Below, piece by piece: positions 22,201-33,388 of a stretch of 64,000 bases of DNA. Within the stretch, counting starts at the first letter, position 1; each line of letters starts with the position of its first letter. Source of the stretch: Macquaria australasica. Taxonomy: Eukaryota; Chordata; Actinopteri; Centrarchiformes; Percichthyidae. The position numbers and the translations under genes are program-made. The stretch covers positions 124,001 to 188,000 of the forward strand of contig SEMN01000641.1 of assembly GCA_005408345.1 (NCBI GenBank), given 5' to 3'. The notes beneath the pieces are model-generated. The model worked only from the letters and a program-made list of their open reading frames with translations, did no database searches and was not told the origin of the DNA.

Positions 22201-25200
22201 GAGTTGAAAAAGGGAGACGAGCAATGCGCGTACTGGGGTTTTATAGGGAAGGGGGACTACCTCCTGATTGGATGGTGAGTGCATGAACTTTGACTCAGGT
22301 GCCGAGGCGGGGCCTCGAGGGGATAAACCAATAGCGAAGCCCATTAGAGGGCAGAGCACGTACTCATAGAACCACATTTTTAACTTCAAAATATTTAGAC
22401 AAGTGTACACTCACATTTGACTTAAATATCCAGACAACACCGAGGCGGCAGAGTGCAGAAGGCCGGGAGGACACAACACCACGGAAGCCTCTGGGCAGTC
22501 CGAGTAGAGCTGCCTCCACTCCCACTCGCACTGGACTCTCTGAGAATAGGTATGATGGAATTTCATCTTGCAGTTGTTATTCAAATGATGTAAGCAGTTT
22601 TTTTAATAGGGGTGTAACGCTGCACAAAATTCACGGTTCGATATGTACCTTGGTTTTGGGTTACGGTTCGGTAAGTTGCAGTACAGCAGGGAAAACCAAA
22701 AAAAAGTAGAAAAAAACATTTTTCTCTTATTTTGAACATCAAATTTTTTATTTTTTTTTAACAGTGGCAGCAAAACCGACTAGCGTGCTACAGCTGATAG
22801 ACAACACCTGGTGCACTGTCAAAATGTTCCGGGTAAAACTCCCGCTCTAGAATTTCTGTTCCGCACATGCGAGTAGTCAACATAAATAGACTATTTTGAC
22901 AGTAATTGTTTTGGTCACAGGGCGTACTGAACCGAACTTCCTGTACCAAACAGTTTGGGACAAATACACGTACTGTTACACCCCCAATCTTTAAACATAA
23001 CTTGAGGTATGATGCCTGGCATTGTTACAGTAGAGCTCAGCCTCTGAAAATGTGTTATTATTGTTGGTTTTCTTTCTTCTGACAACAATAACAGGCCCCT
23101 TGGCCTGTATTCCTTGTGACTGCCCCCCTAAAGGAGAACTTGGACACCTGTCATTTTTTAGGTGTTATGATTTTGTCTTTCTTTGACTCTGACATGACGT
23201 GTCATTGTTTTTCAGGAGTGAGAAGAGAAAGAGACTCCTTAACTCTGAAAGTGACCTGACTGAGGACTACCCCAAAGAAAACGACTCCTCAAGGTAAACA
23301 AACATGCCTCACTGCCCAGCCTGAACTGTAGTGGTGCTGTCGAAGTCTGTATCTAGGTATCTGGTATGTTGTCTCCTCATCTGGTGATACAGATAGACAG
23401 ATAGTGTAAGTTGTATCCTATACATGTGTAATGGCCATCACGGGCAAAATTGAAATCTTTAGATCGTTGATCATAGTGCATACAAACGTTTTTTTGTTTT
23501 TATAAATTCTTCCACTGTTTCCACAGTCAGATAAGATCCAAAACTCATATTTATATACATTTTCTTAGCAACAACAAGGCCACTTCGGATACATCCAGGA
23601 AGTTTCTACTGAGCTGCAAAGATAAGCTGAAGCAGGCAGAGGAGAACAGGAGCTCAGGTAAACTTCTACACTCACAACTCAGCAGCAACACCATCTATAT
23701 GCCGCTGGTTATGTCTTCAGCTGCGTAGTAAAATTCTATTTACCTGCATAACTTCTGGAGATTTTAGAGGACTTTTTGAAGCTGCCCATTGCAAATTTTG
23801 AGACGATAAATAGGATGATATAGAACGTGAACTTGTATATTCAGACCTAAAACTGACTTCACGTTTCACCACACTTTTTTTTTTCTTTCTTTCCCTCAGC
23901 TCCACTGGGTTCAACTCCCCTTCAGCCAACGTCATTCTACGGCAGCCGATCTGTGACTAAGGACTACAGCCAGAGCCACTCCTTCCTGGACAGGTGAGTT
24001 TCTTTAGTGGTCAGCTAAAATAGCTGCTTCTCCATGAGGATACCCAAGCAGTGCAGTGAAACATAATTCCGGTGTCTCTTTTTCATCTAGTAGGAGAATA
24101 GCGTCACATTATTGTCGTTATTTTATGGATATACAGTTTGGGCTGATGATAAATACTTAAGGGATTTGTGGTTTCAAAATTGAATTGAGAAATTGTAATC
24201 ACTTAAATCTAGTCCTAAAGTTGAAGAATCAAATCATTGTGAGGCCAGTGATTCACATCAGTATAATCTTTACTAAAATTGCCCCCCACCTCACAGGCCA
24301 TCCAGCACAGCACAGACCAGCACAGCCAAGAGAAGCCTCCTTCTGCCTAATCACTCTACTCCCTTCAAGAAGGTACGCCCCTCTCTGGACTACGGTGGCT
24401 GGAACAAGCAGAGGCCTTCCACTCTGGCCCAGCCTCAGCCCCCACTGCAAGGGTAAGAATAAGCCAGATGGGCTCCACTAAATGTGAGCAAGAGAGCAGC
24501 AAGAGAGACCAGATTGCATTTATTTTGGAGATTGTGAACCCAAATAAAAAATGTCTTCAAGATGCAGTTTTGCTTTTATAATTGAAACCATAAACATTTG
24601 TAACAACATGAAAGCCATGTTCCTATAAGTCCTGGAAAAGGTACATTCTTAGAAATTCAAGGCCTAGAATGGTTTTTCCCTTTCATTCATATATTGCAGA
24701 TTCTCCAACCTGGGTAACACTTGCTACATGAACGCCATCCTGCAGTCCCTCTTCAGCCTCCCCTCCTTCTCTAATGACATGCTGAGGCAGAGCATCCCAT
24801 GGAAGAAGGTGCCCATCAATGCATTGCTCAGGTACTACGTCAGGCTGTCTTTCTCCAGTCTGCCCCTGTCTACAGGGTGATTCGTGATGTCCTTCAAACT
24901 GTAAAAGGAACTTTATCAGTGTAGAAAATGATTTGTTCATGTGCTGTGCTAGCTGAACCCTTTTTTTTCCAAACCCTGCTTAAGTGTTTGAACACGTTTT
25001 ACTTAATCCTGTGATATCTTCACTGCCTGCAGGCGTTTTGCTCACCTTATGGTCAAGAAGGACGTGGGCTGTCCAGAGACAAAAAAGGACCTCTTGAGGA
25101 AAGTGAAGAGTGCCATCTCCTCCACAGCTGAGCGTTTCTCTGGAAACATGCAAAATGTAAGATCTGCCTCTAGAATCAACCATTCAGAGCCGTTGCGGTC

Positions 25201-28200
25201 TTCTGGTGCTTTAAAGGGTGCCCTAATATATAAAGTTGCATGTCACAATGTTTACCAGGACGCTCATGAGTTCCTGAGCCAGTGTTTGGACCAGTTAAAG
25301 GACGATGTGGAGAAAATGAACAAGAGCTGGACAAATGAAGCTGCATCGTCCTCTGTGGTGTGTGACAATGGCCAGGAGGCGACGCCATCGGCAGCCAAGG
25401 CAGAGCCTGGTGAAGAGGTGGACACCTCCCGCATCTACACCTGCCCTGTGGCTGTCAACATGGAATTTGAGGTGCAGCACACCATCACCTGCAAAGGGTG
25501 AGGCCTGTCTCTGACTGGATCATCTGAATTTATCCCTACAATGTATCTGTGTAATGTATTTGCCAAAACTGTTAGTGGCTCTGGAGAACATAAATGGTAT
25601 GTTATACCTTCATTTTGTTTTGCAGCTGTGGTGAGGTGGTGACCAAGAGAGAGCAGTACAATGACTTGTCCATCGACCTACCACGCAGAAAGAAAACCCT
25701 CCCACTTCGCTCTATCCAGGATTCTCTGGATCTCTTTTTTAGGGTGAGTCTTTACCTTAAACAGGTTGTAGTTTGAATCAGTTTCTGTGAAAGATTCATC
25801 TTTGACCACATTCCAAGCTTGTTATATTCTTTTTGCAAGTAACTATCCCTACATGAACCAAGCAGGCCTCAACCAGAAGAATAACATTTGAATGTGTAAT
25901 GACAGAAGTAACTTTTTCCTTTTGCAGATGGAGGAAATTGAGTACTCATGTGAAAAGTGCAATGGGAAAGCTGCGACTGTTACGCATAAATTCAGCAAAC
26001 TGCCCAGGTATCTATCTACATTGAGAGGGACATGCACATGCACCATTAGGTGTCACACTCATTGTCAAATACTTGAAGTTGAGCAGAAGCGCGCTGCATT
26101 TCAAACAAGTTCAGTAGCTGCTCAGCCACAACTAGAATCCCAACCTGTTAGCATCACTATTAGAATATAAGAAGCATGTGATTTTTTTTTTAAATTTTTA
26201 TTTCTGATTGATCTTTTTTTCCCCACAGAGTGCTCATCCTACACCTGAAACGCTACAGCTTTAACGCTCAGCTGTCTCTGAACAGCAAGCTGGGCCAGCA
26301 GGTGGTGATTCCCCGATATCTGACCCTGCTGTCCCACTGCACTGAATCCACACGACCCCCTATTAGTCTTGGCTGGAGTTCCCAAGCCTCCATGTAAGAC
26401 ATCCTAAACACCCTCAGATCAAATGTATGAATAATACCTTTTAAACATTTTACACACTGGGTAATTACACGCGGAGCCCCTGAGTGATTCAGTGGGATTT
26501 TCAGGAAAGGCTTTGCAATTGACCTGGATGCATTAGACTTGGCTCTGTTGGCTGAGAGATGATGGTTAATTAATCAGCAGCAAATAATTAGGCTTCTAAA
26601 TGTTGTCTTTGTTGTTCTCAAAGGTCCAGAACACTCAAAACGTCACAGTTGGTCAACTCTTCCACAGCACCTCTCCGGTAAGATGGTCAAATAATGATGT
26701 AAAACAGAAAAAGAATCAAGTGTTACATTTACACTGGTGTGCTGCAACGTGTTCTCTGATGAAAAATGTGTGTGTAATCTGTCACATATTGCATGATTAG
26801 GAAAAGTAGTGCCCACACTTAGTTGTTAAAAGTTAATCGCTGAACTTGACTGTGTGTGTAGAAGGATTGGAGGGAAAGTGGCCAACTCGAGCTGCACCTC
26901 TGTCCTCATGGACTCTGACTGTGAAGAAGAGCCTAACAGGAAGGTGAGCGTGAGTCGCAAGCGACGCCTCAGCAGCTGTCTGCCTGACGATGATGACCGA
27001 CCGGAAGAGGTAAGCATTGCCTACAGACCTCGACAATTATGATTCAGCCTCCTTTTTTTCTCTCTGTTACTGTTTTGACAGTTTTGTTTCTGTTTTTTTT
27101 TTAGCGAGGAGCAACAATCGACTCAGCAGACTTCAGTGGCATAAATGATGATGAAATGCTGGCGGCTGTCCTGGAGATGAGTCGTCAAGAGGCCGGGCTC
27201 TCGGCTCCACCCCCCCTAGAGGATGACCCAACCAGCAGCCCCGACACAGGCTTTGGGGATACAGATGCCCATGACCTGGCCTATCATACAGATCTGCTGG
27301 AAACGGACAGCAAACAGCCTGCAGGTAGTTTAAACATTCAGTAGATGGGGTTTTTACAGGGGGCAGTACGTTTTTACTTTTGTCTTTAAAATGTAAAGAC
27401 GGCATAGCAGAGGGATTGTATGAATTTGGCACAGTGAAATGTATTGACCAGTTCTGCATCAGTCAGCTGTCTTGCTAGTACACGCTGCTTGGAATCAATG
27501 TGGCTTTCTGCGTTTACACAAACACTGGGTTGACTGAAATATGAATGTCTTAACCAAGGTAACATTGTCATTATTAGACTAAAGTGTATGTGTGTTTAAG
27601 TGCAGATAACTTCACTAGTATCAAGTTAACTCACTGTGTGTATGTGTTGATCTTGTGTAGATGTGCTGGATTCTCTGGACTTGACCATGGACGAGAACAA
27701 GGAGAACCAGACTCCAGAGGGTGTGCAGCAGCAGGGGGAACTGGACTGGGTCCAGCAGTACAGTCTGGATCAGGAGAGGGAAGAACAGGAGCTACAGCAG
27801 GCTCTGGCCCAGAGTCTCCAGGAACATGTAAGATCAAAGGCCATGTGACATCTGCAGGGCTTTCATTTAAGAATGGAACACTGGTGCTGCATCTAAATAC
27901 TATATTGTAGCATGATACTGCCATTAAACAATTACCTGTGTCAAATATGCAGACTAAAGACATTGTGGTGAATGCCAAATAAAGAAACCACAATTTGTAA
28001 TTTTTCCCATCGTTAATGAGTAATGTTGACCATCCAGTCTGAGCTGGTGTGACATTATTCTAGTTCTTTCTAATCTTCAACATATCATTGATCTCACTGA
28101 AGCATGTACTTGATGAGCAGCAGACATGACCTGAGTGAAAATGCAATGTTGACATTTCTTACACTAAATCTCAATACTGTAATATCTTGTCTCCACCTTA

Positions 28201-29807
28201 CCTCATATAGGAGGCCCAAGAGATGAGAGAGGATGATGATCTGAAGAGGGCCACTGAGCTCAGTTTGCAAGGTATGAACCAAGACTGATTGAATGTTGAG
28301 TAGCTGGCCCTGATAATCACTCAAAAACAAACATTTGCTTGGCTGTCGTTGAGCATCTTTGGTGAACCAGGTACCACTGGGTTTTTATTTGTGTGTGTGT
28401 GCCGGGCACCGTTGGCTGTAGTCAGCTGATGGCTGAGTATGTTAAAGTGGTGGTGGAGGCAGCTGGTGAGCAAGACATCTCTGACTGGCCGTTTAGAGAC
28501 TCCGTTATCTCACAAATCCATTTGTTTCTTCTCATTTTTCACTTTGGCCTTTCCATTTCACACAAGCAAAAGACCCCAGGTGCTTAGAGCACATAATGAC
28601 ACAGTTTAATCAGACTCACTGCTGTGAAAATGCCTGACCAGTATCAATATTTCCTTGTCGCCCAACAGAGTTTAACAACTCTCTGCCTGAGCTGCTGTGC
28701 TCAGATGATGATTCTGGCAACGAGGACGTGCTGGACATGGAGTACACTGAAGCAGAGACTGAGAACCTGAAGAGGAACGCTGAGGTACTTACCATCCTAC
28801 TTCCACACGTCTGCCTCGTGATTTAAAACAAGTAGAGCAGTAGAGATCATGAGTTTATATTGTATTCTGTTATTTACTTGGATTTCCACAATAAACTGAA
28901 AAGCAACTTATGTACTACAAACATACCAAAGTAAAAATCTTTCCTGTGTCTGGCTCAACATTTCTATTAAACTTTTCTAGCTGTATCTGCTAGTAGTAAC
29001 CTGCTTATAAACTTTGTAATTCACAGAGCGGAGACTTGGCCAACTCTTTTAGACTCATCAGTGTTGTCAGTCACATTGGGAGCAGCTCCTCCTCTGGTGA
29101 GCACTTGTGTATATTTGTGTCTCTGTCCGCAGTGTAGATAAATCCTGTATCAACACTGTTGTTTTACAGCTACCCTTTTGCAAAAAGCAAGGCAGGAGCA
29201 TGAGAGATGTCAGACTGAATGTGAGCATGTGAAGCCTGGCCAGTACAGTGCCAGGATTTAAGTGCTTGTGTGTGAAGAAGACAGAAGTACCACTGTCAGC
29301 CTATCCAGATGAGCGGTAAACCTCATTATGTTTTATTTTCCACCCTAGGCCATTACATCAGTGACGTGTACGACATGAAGAAGCAGTCGTGGCTGACCTA
29401 CAATGACCTGGACGTGTCCCGCACACAAGAAACAGCCGTCCAGCGGGACCGGGACCGCAGTGGATACATCTTCTTCTACATGCACAAGTGAGTTGGCAGA
29501 TTAACCACATGGTGTCATGTCAGTGGAGCATTTGTGGCTATAATGAAACTGCTGGATCCTGACCAGCCTCTTTGTGTGATAGATAAATTGTGATTGCTTA
29601 AAATCTTTTAAGTTTCATTAAGCCATTTTGACCACTTAATATTGTAGTATATATATTTGTGTTTGTGTGTTCATGTCAGAGGGAATTACATGAGTAATTC
29701 TTGTCTTGTGTGTCCTCAGGGATGTGTTTGAGCAGCTGTCTGAAATGGAGAGATCTGGAGCCAGCACCACTTCAGAGGCAGGAAGGAACGTTCTGCAGCC
29801 CCTCTGA
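16216..29807 (+). CDS. USP37: Ubiquitin carboxyl-terminal hydrolase 37 (USP37), complete
   Basis: USP37 is a nuclear cysteine deubiquitinase that removes K11/K48-linked ubiquitin, for example from cyclin A, and promotes S-phase entry. Coding exons: 16216-16389, 18503-18653, 18983-19071, 22434-22549, 23216-23293, 23569-23657, 23900-23993, 24297-24452, 24700-24831, 25033-25156, 25259-25497, 25626-25743, 25928-26007, 26229-26393, 26624-26677, 26862-27009, 27105-27324, 27661-27827, 28211-28271, 28669-28784, 29027-29096, 29349-29487 and 29720-29807. They sum to 2,868 bases (955 residues; human 979). Residues 1-108 form the PH-like domain. The Cys box GFSNLGNTCYMNAILQSLF puts the nucleophile at C324. 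Zinc-finger-type CxxC pairs are present (CKGCGE, CEKCNG). Three ubiquitin-interacting motifs lie near 683-702, 783-798 and 805-820, inserted in the catalytic fold as in mammals. The His box SGHYISDVYD gives H882. A KEN box lies at 756-758. The largest introns are 16390-18502 (no repeat recognised) and 19072-22433 (DIRS). Confidence 0.95.
19115..19292. repeat. DIRS inverted terminal repeat, left copy (element 3' side)
   Basis: It starts GTTCTATGAGTACGTGCGAG and ends ACTCAGCAACC. It is the reverse complement of 22194-22372 with few mismatches. It includes TATAAAACCCCAGTACGCGC. The 20 bases just outside it (19095-19114, GGTTACCTGGTGTAACCCCA) are a one-sided terminal extension found only at this end and in the internal complementary region. 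Confidence 0.92.
19320..19432. repeat. DIRS internal complementary region
   Basis: Bases 19320-19367 are the exact reverse complement of the left terminus 19095-19143 (AGGGCCTCGCACGTACTC ... GGGGTTACACCAGGTAACC). The following 19369-19432 (CGTACGTGCTCCGCCCTC, then GGGCTTCGCTATTGATT) matches the outer part of the right inverted repeat read on the minus strand. The two termini are therefore represented here joined end to end, as the DIRS1 replication model requires. Confidence 0.85.
19563..20162 (-). pseudogene. C-terminal remnant of DIRS tyrosine recombinase, frameshifted
   Basis: Two minus-strand frames continue the recombinase after it breaks near 19982. Around 19878-19990 the phrase RLHTLCPVRAVCIYIERT appears. 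In 19563-19740 the C-terminal end appears (ADICLASSWSSPSTFVQSYL, then SVSHTVLGAQ), including the YLRDVT segment expected to carry the nucleophilic tyrosine. Frames shift between these blocks and some middle sequence seems to be lost, so no intact enzyme can be read. Confidence 0.72.
19982..20823 (-). pseudogene. DIRS RNase H tail and recombinase N-terminal region, remnant
   Basis: Two overlapping frames are informative. In one (20823-20239) the text LVWQRFGQPVADLFAAREN, LCLLWFSL and LLYAFPP resembles the end of the DIRS RT/RNase H polyprotein. In the other (20779-19982) the recombinase N-terminal half is clear: SSGSAKLYASRWQVFTGWCE, STIAVFAAAITAGHEGF, HPLVKCFLRGARRLRPP and LEALSIKTA. The frame is lost right after SIKTA. 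The reverse-transcriptase motifs upstream are missing. Confidence 0.75.
20839..21411. repeat. Pair of about 170-bp repeats inside the DIRS element
   Basis: Copy 1 is about 20839-21010 and copy 2 about 21247-21411. Both run from CGCCATCT(T/A)GCGTCCGGTTCAT through CTCACCTCTGACG, GGGGTCAGAGCC, AGCACCGCTAGC and CATGCTA to CCGCTTATGAA. Copy 1 has a perfect CRE-like TGACGTCA at 20894-20901; copy 2 has TGACGGCA. Confidence 0.8.
21498..21885. repeat. Second tandem repeat inside the DIRS element
   Basis: Two units, about 21498-21705 and 21706-21885, share GCGGCGCCG, TGTGCCGATC, CTATTAGC(T/C)G(C/T)CTTGCTAA and AGGCTGTGTATCAGAATGT. They occupy the space where the gag and RT coding region would be expected. 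Confidence 0.75.
21930..22172 (-). pseudogene. DIRS gag-like N-terminal remnant
   Basis: The minus-strand frame contains an inner ATG at 22124 that starts MASKPCFVCASLMSMADQ, followed by CFVCLGQRH and CLECLPPEERE. The three CxxC pairs suggest a zinc-binding start of the DIRS gag protein. The frame ends at 21930, far short of a full gag, and the tandem repeats follow. A TATAAA lies upstream in the right terminal repeat (22245-22240 on the minus strand). Confidence 0.6.
22194..22372. repeat. DIRS inverted terminal repeat, right copy (element 5' side)
   Basis: It is the reverse complement of 19115-19292, ending at GTACTCATAGAAC. The right USP37 exon (22434) begins only about 60 bases further on, so the element fills almost the whole intron. 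Confidence 0.92.
22607..22986. mobile_element. hAT-like MITE (TAGGGGTGTAAC...GTTACACCCCCA)
   Basis: The termini TAGGGGTGTAAC and GTTACACCCCCA are inverted repeats (one mismatch in 12). CACGGTTCGATATGTACC and GGTTACGGTTCGGTA near the left end are the usual wording of this teleost family. Flanking octamers TTTTTTAA (22599-22606) and ATCTTTAA (22987-22994) agree at six of eight positions, compatible with a worn 8-bp target duplication. It is non-coding and lies 57 bases after a USP37 exon. Confidence 0.75.
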
Positions 29808-30289
29808 GTGCTACATCTTTGGACAGCCAGCCACACACACACATCCACAGCTGAACCCTGGTAGATGAAGCTCTCCTCTGAACAACCTTGAGTACTACTG
29901 ATTGCCGTCCTTCTTTGGTCGTCTTCAGGCACTTCTTTTTCTCTACAGATCACTAAATATCCTGCTAAGTTAGCACCTGTAAATGCCAACACAGGTGCTG
30001 CTAAAGTGTCTAGACTCTTTAAGATACCAGAAATGCAGTTAAAAATGTTCAGTGGATCAAATTTTGCCTCCATGTTTTTGGGGCTGGAGTTTATTTTTAT
30101 TTTTTTTCTTTGCTATGATTTTATCAAACAACAGTTTTGTAAAGGTTTTTTCTTTGTTTCTTGATACACTTGTTTAAATTCTAAAGCCGTTCATTCAGAC
30201 TCTTACTTAAAAGCAACTATCAACACCAGATGCTACTGGTGCTTCATGGATTGTATGTTTTGCAGACCCTTTATTTCCCACATAAACTA

Positions 30290-30295
30290 AATAAA
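30290..30295 (+). promoter_or_regulatory. USP37 polyadenylation signal
   Basis: AATAAA lies about 480 nt after the USP37 stop, in AT-rich sequence with TTGTTGT-type text about 40 nt downstream. Confidence 0.65.
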
Positions 30296-31734
30296 GATAT
30301 ATTCTATGTTGGAGTATAAGCTATTATAGAGTTAGAGGGTTGTTGTATTTAGCGGGTACATTTGGTGCAATATTTATGTTCTGGCTCAAACTGGCCAATT
30401 CAAATCAGCTTTCTGTCAGAGTGTGTGGATGTTTGCCCAGTTGCTTTTTGTGCTTGACTTATGAACTAATTTGTGTGTGTGGTTGTCTCCATATTATAGA
30501 TTGTTTTTTAAAAATCAGTAAGTTGAATAACAAAGCCTGTTTTCCTGAGCTTTTCTCAGTAAAGCCCACTTTATTCTTTTGGGGTTTTGACCTTGTGCCT
30601 CCTAAGAAAACTTTTATAAATATGTATACAAGCTTTACTTTGAAAGTTGCACAACCTTGTTGTTTCTGAATATGTTTGTCAAACCTCAACAATGTGTACG
30701 TCAGATTTTCCTTTATAAAAAAAGCCAAGATTTTCTATTTATTGCAGCATAGGGTTGATTTATCTTAACCTATTGAGATACGCCACGGCAAATACAAGTC
30801 ATTAATACTAGACCACCAGGGAAGCTAGCTATAGCGTAATTTTTTTTTTTCACCATCTTTAAGGCCAGTATACAGTACTTAACCTTAGACCTCTGCTAAC
30901 CGTGTGCAACTAGTTCATACAAGGCAAGCTTGCTTATAGAATGGAAAGTATTTTGTTGTTCCTGTTATGGGTTCAATACTAGTCACTGGTTGTACAGCTT
31001 TTTGTTACCACTGTAAAAATGAAATCCCATTTACATTGAAACATGGTGCCTGCTGGACATATTCAGACCACACCTAATGATTCCCTCAACTCCCCACACA
31101 ACAGAAAAAAACCTATATGACATGGGTAATAAAAAAAATCAGTATGGACCGAGTATGATATTCTTGATATCCAGGCTTATACAGTTGTTTTTAGGAAGTG
31201 CATCATTATCAGCTGACCCCTGGAAGTACAGTATTCTGTTGCACCTTGAACCTATACACAATTATGACAGCAGACAGAATTTACTCGCAACTGGTTTTGT
31301 TTTTTTTGGGTTTTTTTATGTCCGCCTTGGATTTACATTTCTGAAACATTGCGCCTTCCTGAACACCCTGTCCCAAATGCAGTGTAAAGAGGGTATGATG
31401 TATTTGTGAAGTCCAAATGAACAGCTTTTTCTACCCTTCATAAACAAATGACTCTTCCTAAAGCAGATTTTAATAAAATATTACAGTGAAAGTGCACAGA
31501 CGTTTTAATTTGATGTTTGAAAAGGGTATCCACAATCCAACCACTGCATGTCTACTGCCAGGTGATTAAAAACGCTGCATATTGCGAGTGTGGAGAAGAC
31601 AGCCTCCGGTGTCCTTTACATTTGTTTTGGAATGAGGGCATGAAAGTGAATAAAACAGTAGTCCATCTGGTCACAGGATAGTGAACAACAATATCAAGCA
31701 CCATAGTGCAACTGTAAGCAGGCGACAGTCACTG
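30296..31734. other. USP37-YBEY intergenic (convergent 3' ends)
   Basis: USP37 reads in from the left and YBEY from the right, so this is a tail-to-tail spacer and probably includes YBEY 3' untranslated sequence on the right. An AATAAA at about 31474-31480 on the plus strand might serve a longer USP37 transcript. I see no other gene or repeat. Confidence 0.45.
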
Positions 31735-33388
31735 TCACCTATCCTGACTGCATCTCTTTGTCAGTGGCTCCAGATGTCTCCCTGTGAGTCTGTTGTACTC
31801 ACTTAGAATGTAGCTTTCCCTCTGCAGCATCTGGAAACAAATTAAGTTTTAAAAATATAATCCCCTATGGTGCTTTACAGTGTGACAAAACAGCACATTC
31901 TGATTTCAGTTAGATTCTGGCTCACAAATTCACTTTGAGTAGCACCCAAACTGCATAGAAACAAGCCAAGTCACACAGATCTAAAACAATTATGTGGGCA
32001 GAGTGACTTTAAAACACGTGTTGATTTCTATGCTTGAGAGATGAAACCTGATTAAACAGACTGACCAGTTAATGGGCTAGTTCACCCACATTTCCAAGAA
32101 ACATTTTCAGCAATATCTAGCCATGCTTTTTTGTTTGTTTGATTGATTGGTTGGTTGGGTTTGAAATGTCTGCCTCCACCCCAATACAACAAGAAATACT
32201 CTGGATGACCCACAGATCTGCTATGAACAGATTTACTGGAACTACTTATTGTAGTACAGAAGAAAAAGTCCCTATGAAAAGTGATAGCAGTGTCTTGTGA
32301 GTGTTCTGCAAAGATATGTTGTGGATTCATTTTTTTAATTAAAATGTTCAGTGGTGAGAGGCAAAACAAATTCCATTCACCTCAAGTGTATTGGGGTGGA
32401 GGCAGAAGTGTCCCACACAAATACATTTGGACACATAAAACCAAAACTATCCGCATGTAGAAGTTAGGTGAGAAAATGTTACTACTAATTTGGTTAAATT
32501 GTGTTTTTCATATTAAGATTATTTCACCATAATGTCCATCCATACAAACCTCAGTCCATTCTTCCTCTGTCTCATGTCTGTAGCCCAACAGGTGGCAGAT
32601 ACCATGTGCAGTGATGACCTAAAATATGACAAAAGAGGAGTGATTAAAGCCAGCTAATGTCACTGCAAATGTTGCTGCAAACATAGACAGGACGGTGGAA
32701 GTCATAGTTTAAGACCTGAACACATGACAGTAGGTGGAATTGAATATGAGGAACACGTTTGTGAAATAATCAACAGGCTACAAGTTTATCGAATAAAGCA
32801 TGGTGTAAAGTGCTGCAGATACTCACAGTGAGGGCTCCATGCAGATCTAGCGATTCGTCCTGACAATGTTTCATCAGAAACTCGACCCCCAAGAAAATGT
32901 CCCCAAGGTTCAGTTCATCTCTATGAAGGGGGCACGGCAGCTTTCCAGGTCGCAGGTCCTAAAAACACAAAAGTATCATTTCAATTGTGACTATTTTAAA
33001 AAAGTCCAAAACAAATGATGAATAGAGTATTCTTGGTTAACCCTGGTGACCCCCCTCCCACCAGATTCTAGTTGGTTTGTCGTTCATACTGAAGGGAAAG
33101 GGGAAGCCCAGCCCTATGAGCACCTTATGGAGGCGATTAATAGGTTACTATCATATGTTGGTTTGTAGTCATATTTACCTCGTAGAATGGAAATGAAAGG
33201 ACATCCGTAGGAACGTTTTTCTTTCTATATATGCGATTAATTTGCTGAATCCTGTGGTTATCCACACAAATGATACCCAGGTCAAATTTCTGGATGCCCA
33301 GTATGTGCCTCAATGTGTCAACGTCCTTACGCAGTCTGGCGCGGCGAAGAGGCACCACCTTTTGGAGATTTCGCAGTACTACTCCCAT
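31735..33388 (-). CDS. YBEY: YbeY metalloprotein, mitochondrial rRNA-processing endoribonuclease, complete
   Basis: YBEY is the nuclear-encoded relative of bacterial YbeY, a zinc-dependent endoribonuclease for rRNA maturation. The vertebrate protein works in mitochondria on small-subunit rRNA and ribosome assembly. The exons on the minus strand are 33388-33179, 32958-32827, 32618-32550 and 31830-31735, 507 bases in total (168 residues; human 167). The metal motif is intact: HGICHLLGYRH gives H119-x3-H123-x5-H129. The central VPTDVLSFPF and HRDELNLGDIFLGVEF blocks are family hallmarks. The start matches the human N-terminus in length and wording (MGVVLRNLQKVVPLRRA). The donor after 32550 is GTTTGT, weaker than its neighbours. 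The gene is head to head with MCM3AP, as in human. Confidence 0.95.

Larger units (their letters stand above)
19095..22372 (-). mobile_element. DIRS-type tyrosine-recombinase retrotransposon, internally deleted
   Basis: The 3.3-kb element lies antisense in the fourth coding intron of USP37. It has terminal inverted repeats (19115-19292 and 22194-22372), an internal complementary region next to its 3' repeat (about 19320-19432), a gag-like start (22124 leftward), tandem repeats, a fragment of the RT/RNase H polyprotein end, and a tyrosine-recombinase remnant. This is the architecture of DIRS1-type elements, which integrate through a circular intermediate and make no target duplication. None is seen here. 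Autonomous fish relatives are about twice this length. The reverse-transcriptase core is absent and the recombinase is frameshifted, so this copy cannot be autonomous. Confidence 0.88.

Noticed and set aside
30340..30669. Plus-strand 109-codon frame after USP37
   Set aside because: AT-rich 3' flank of USP37, low-complexity hydrophobic translation, no homology that I recognise.
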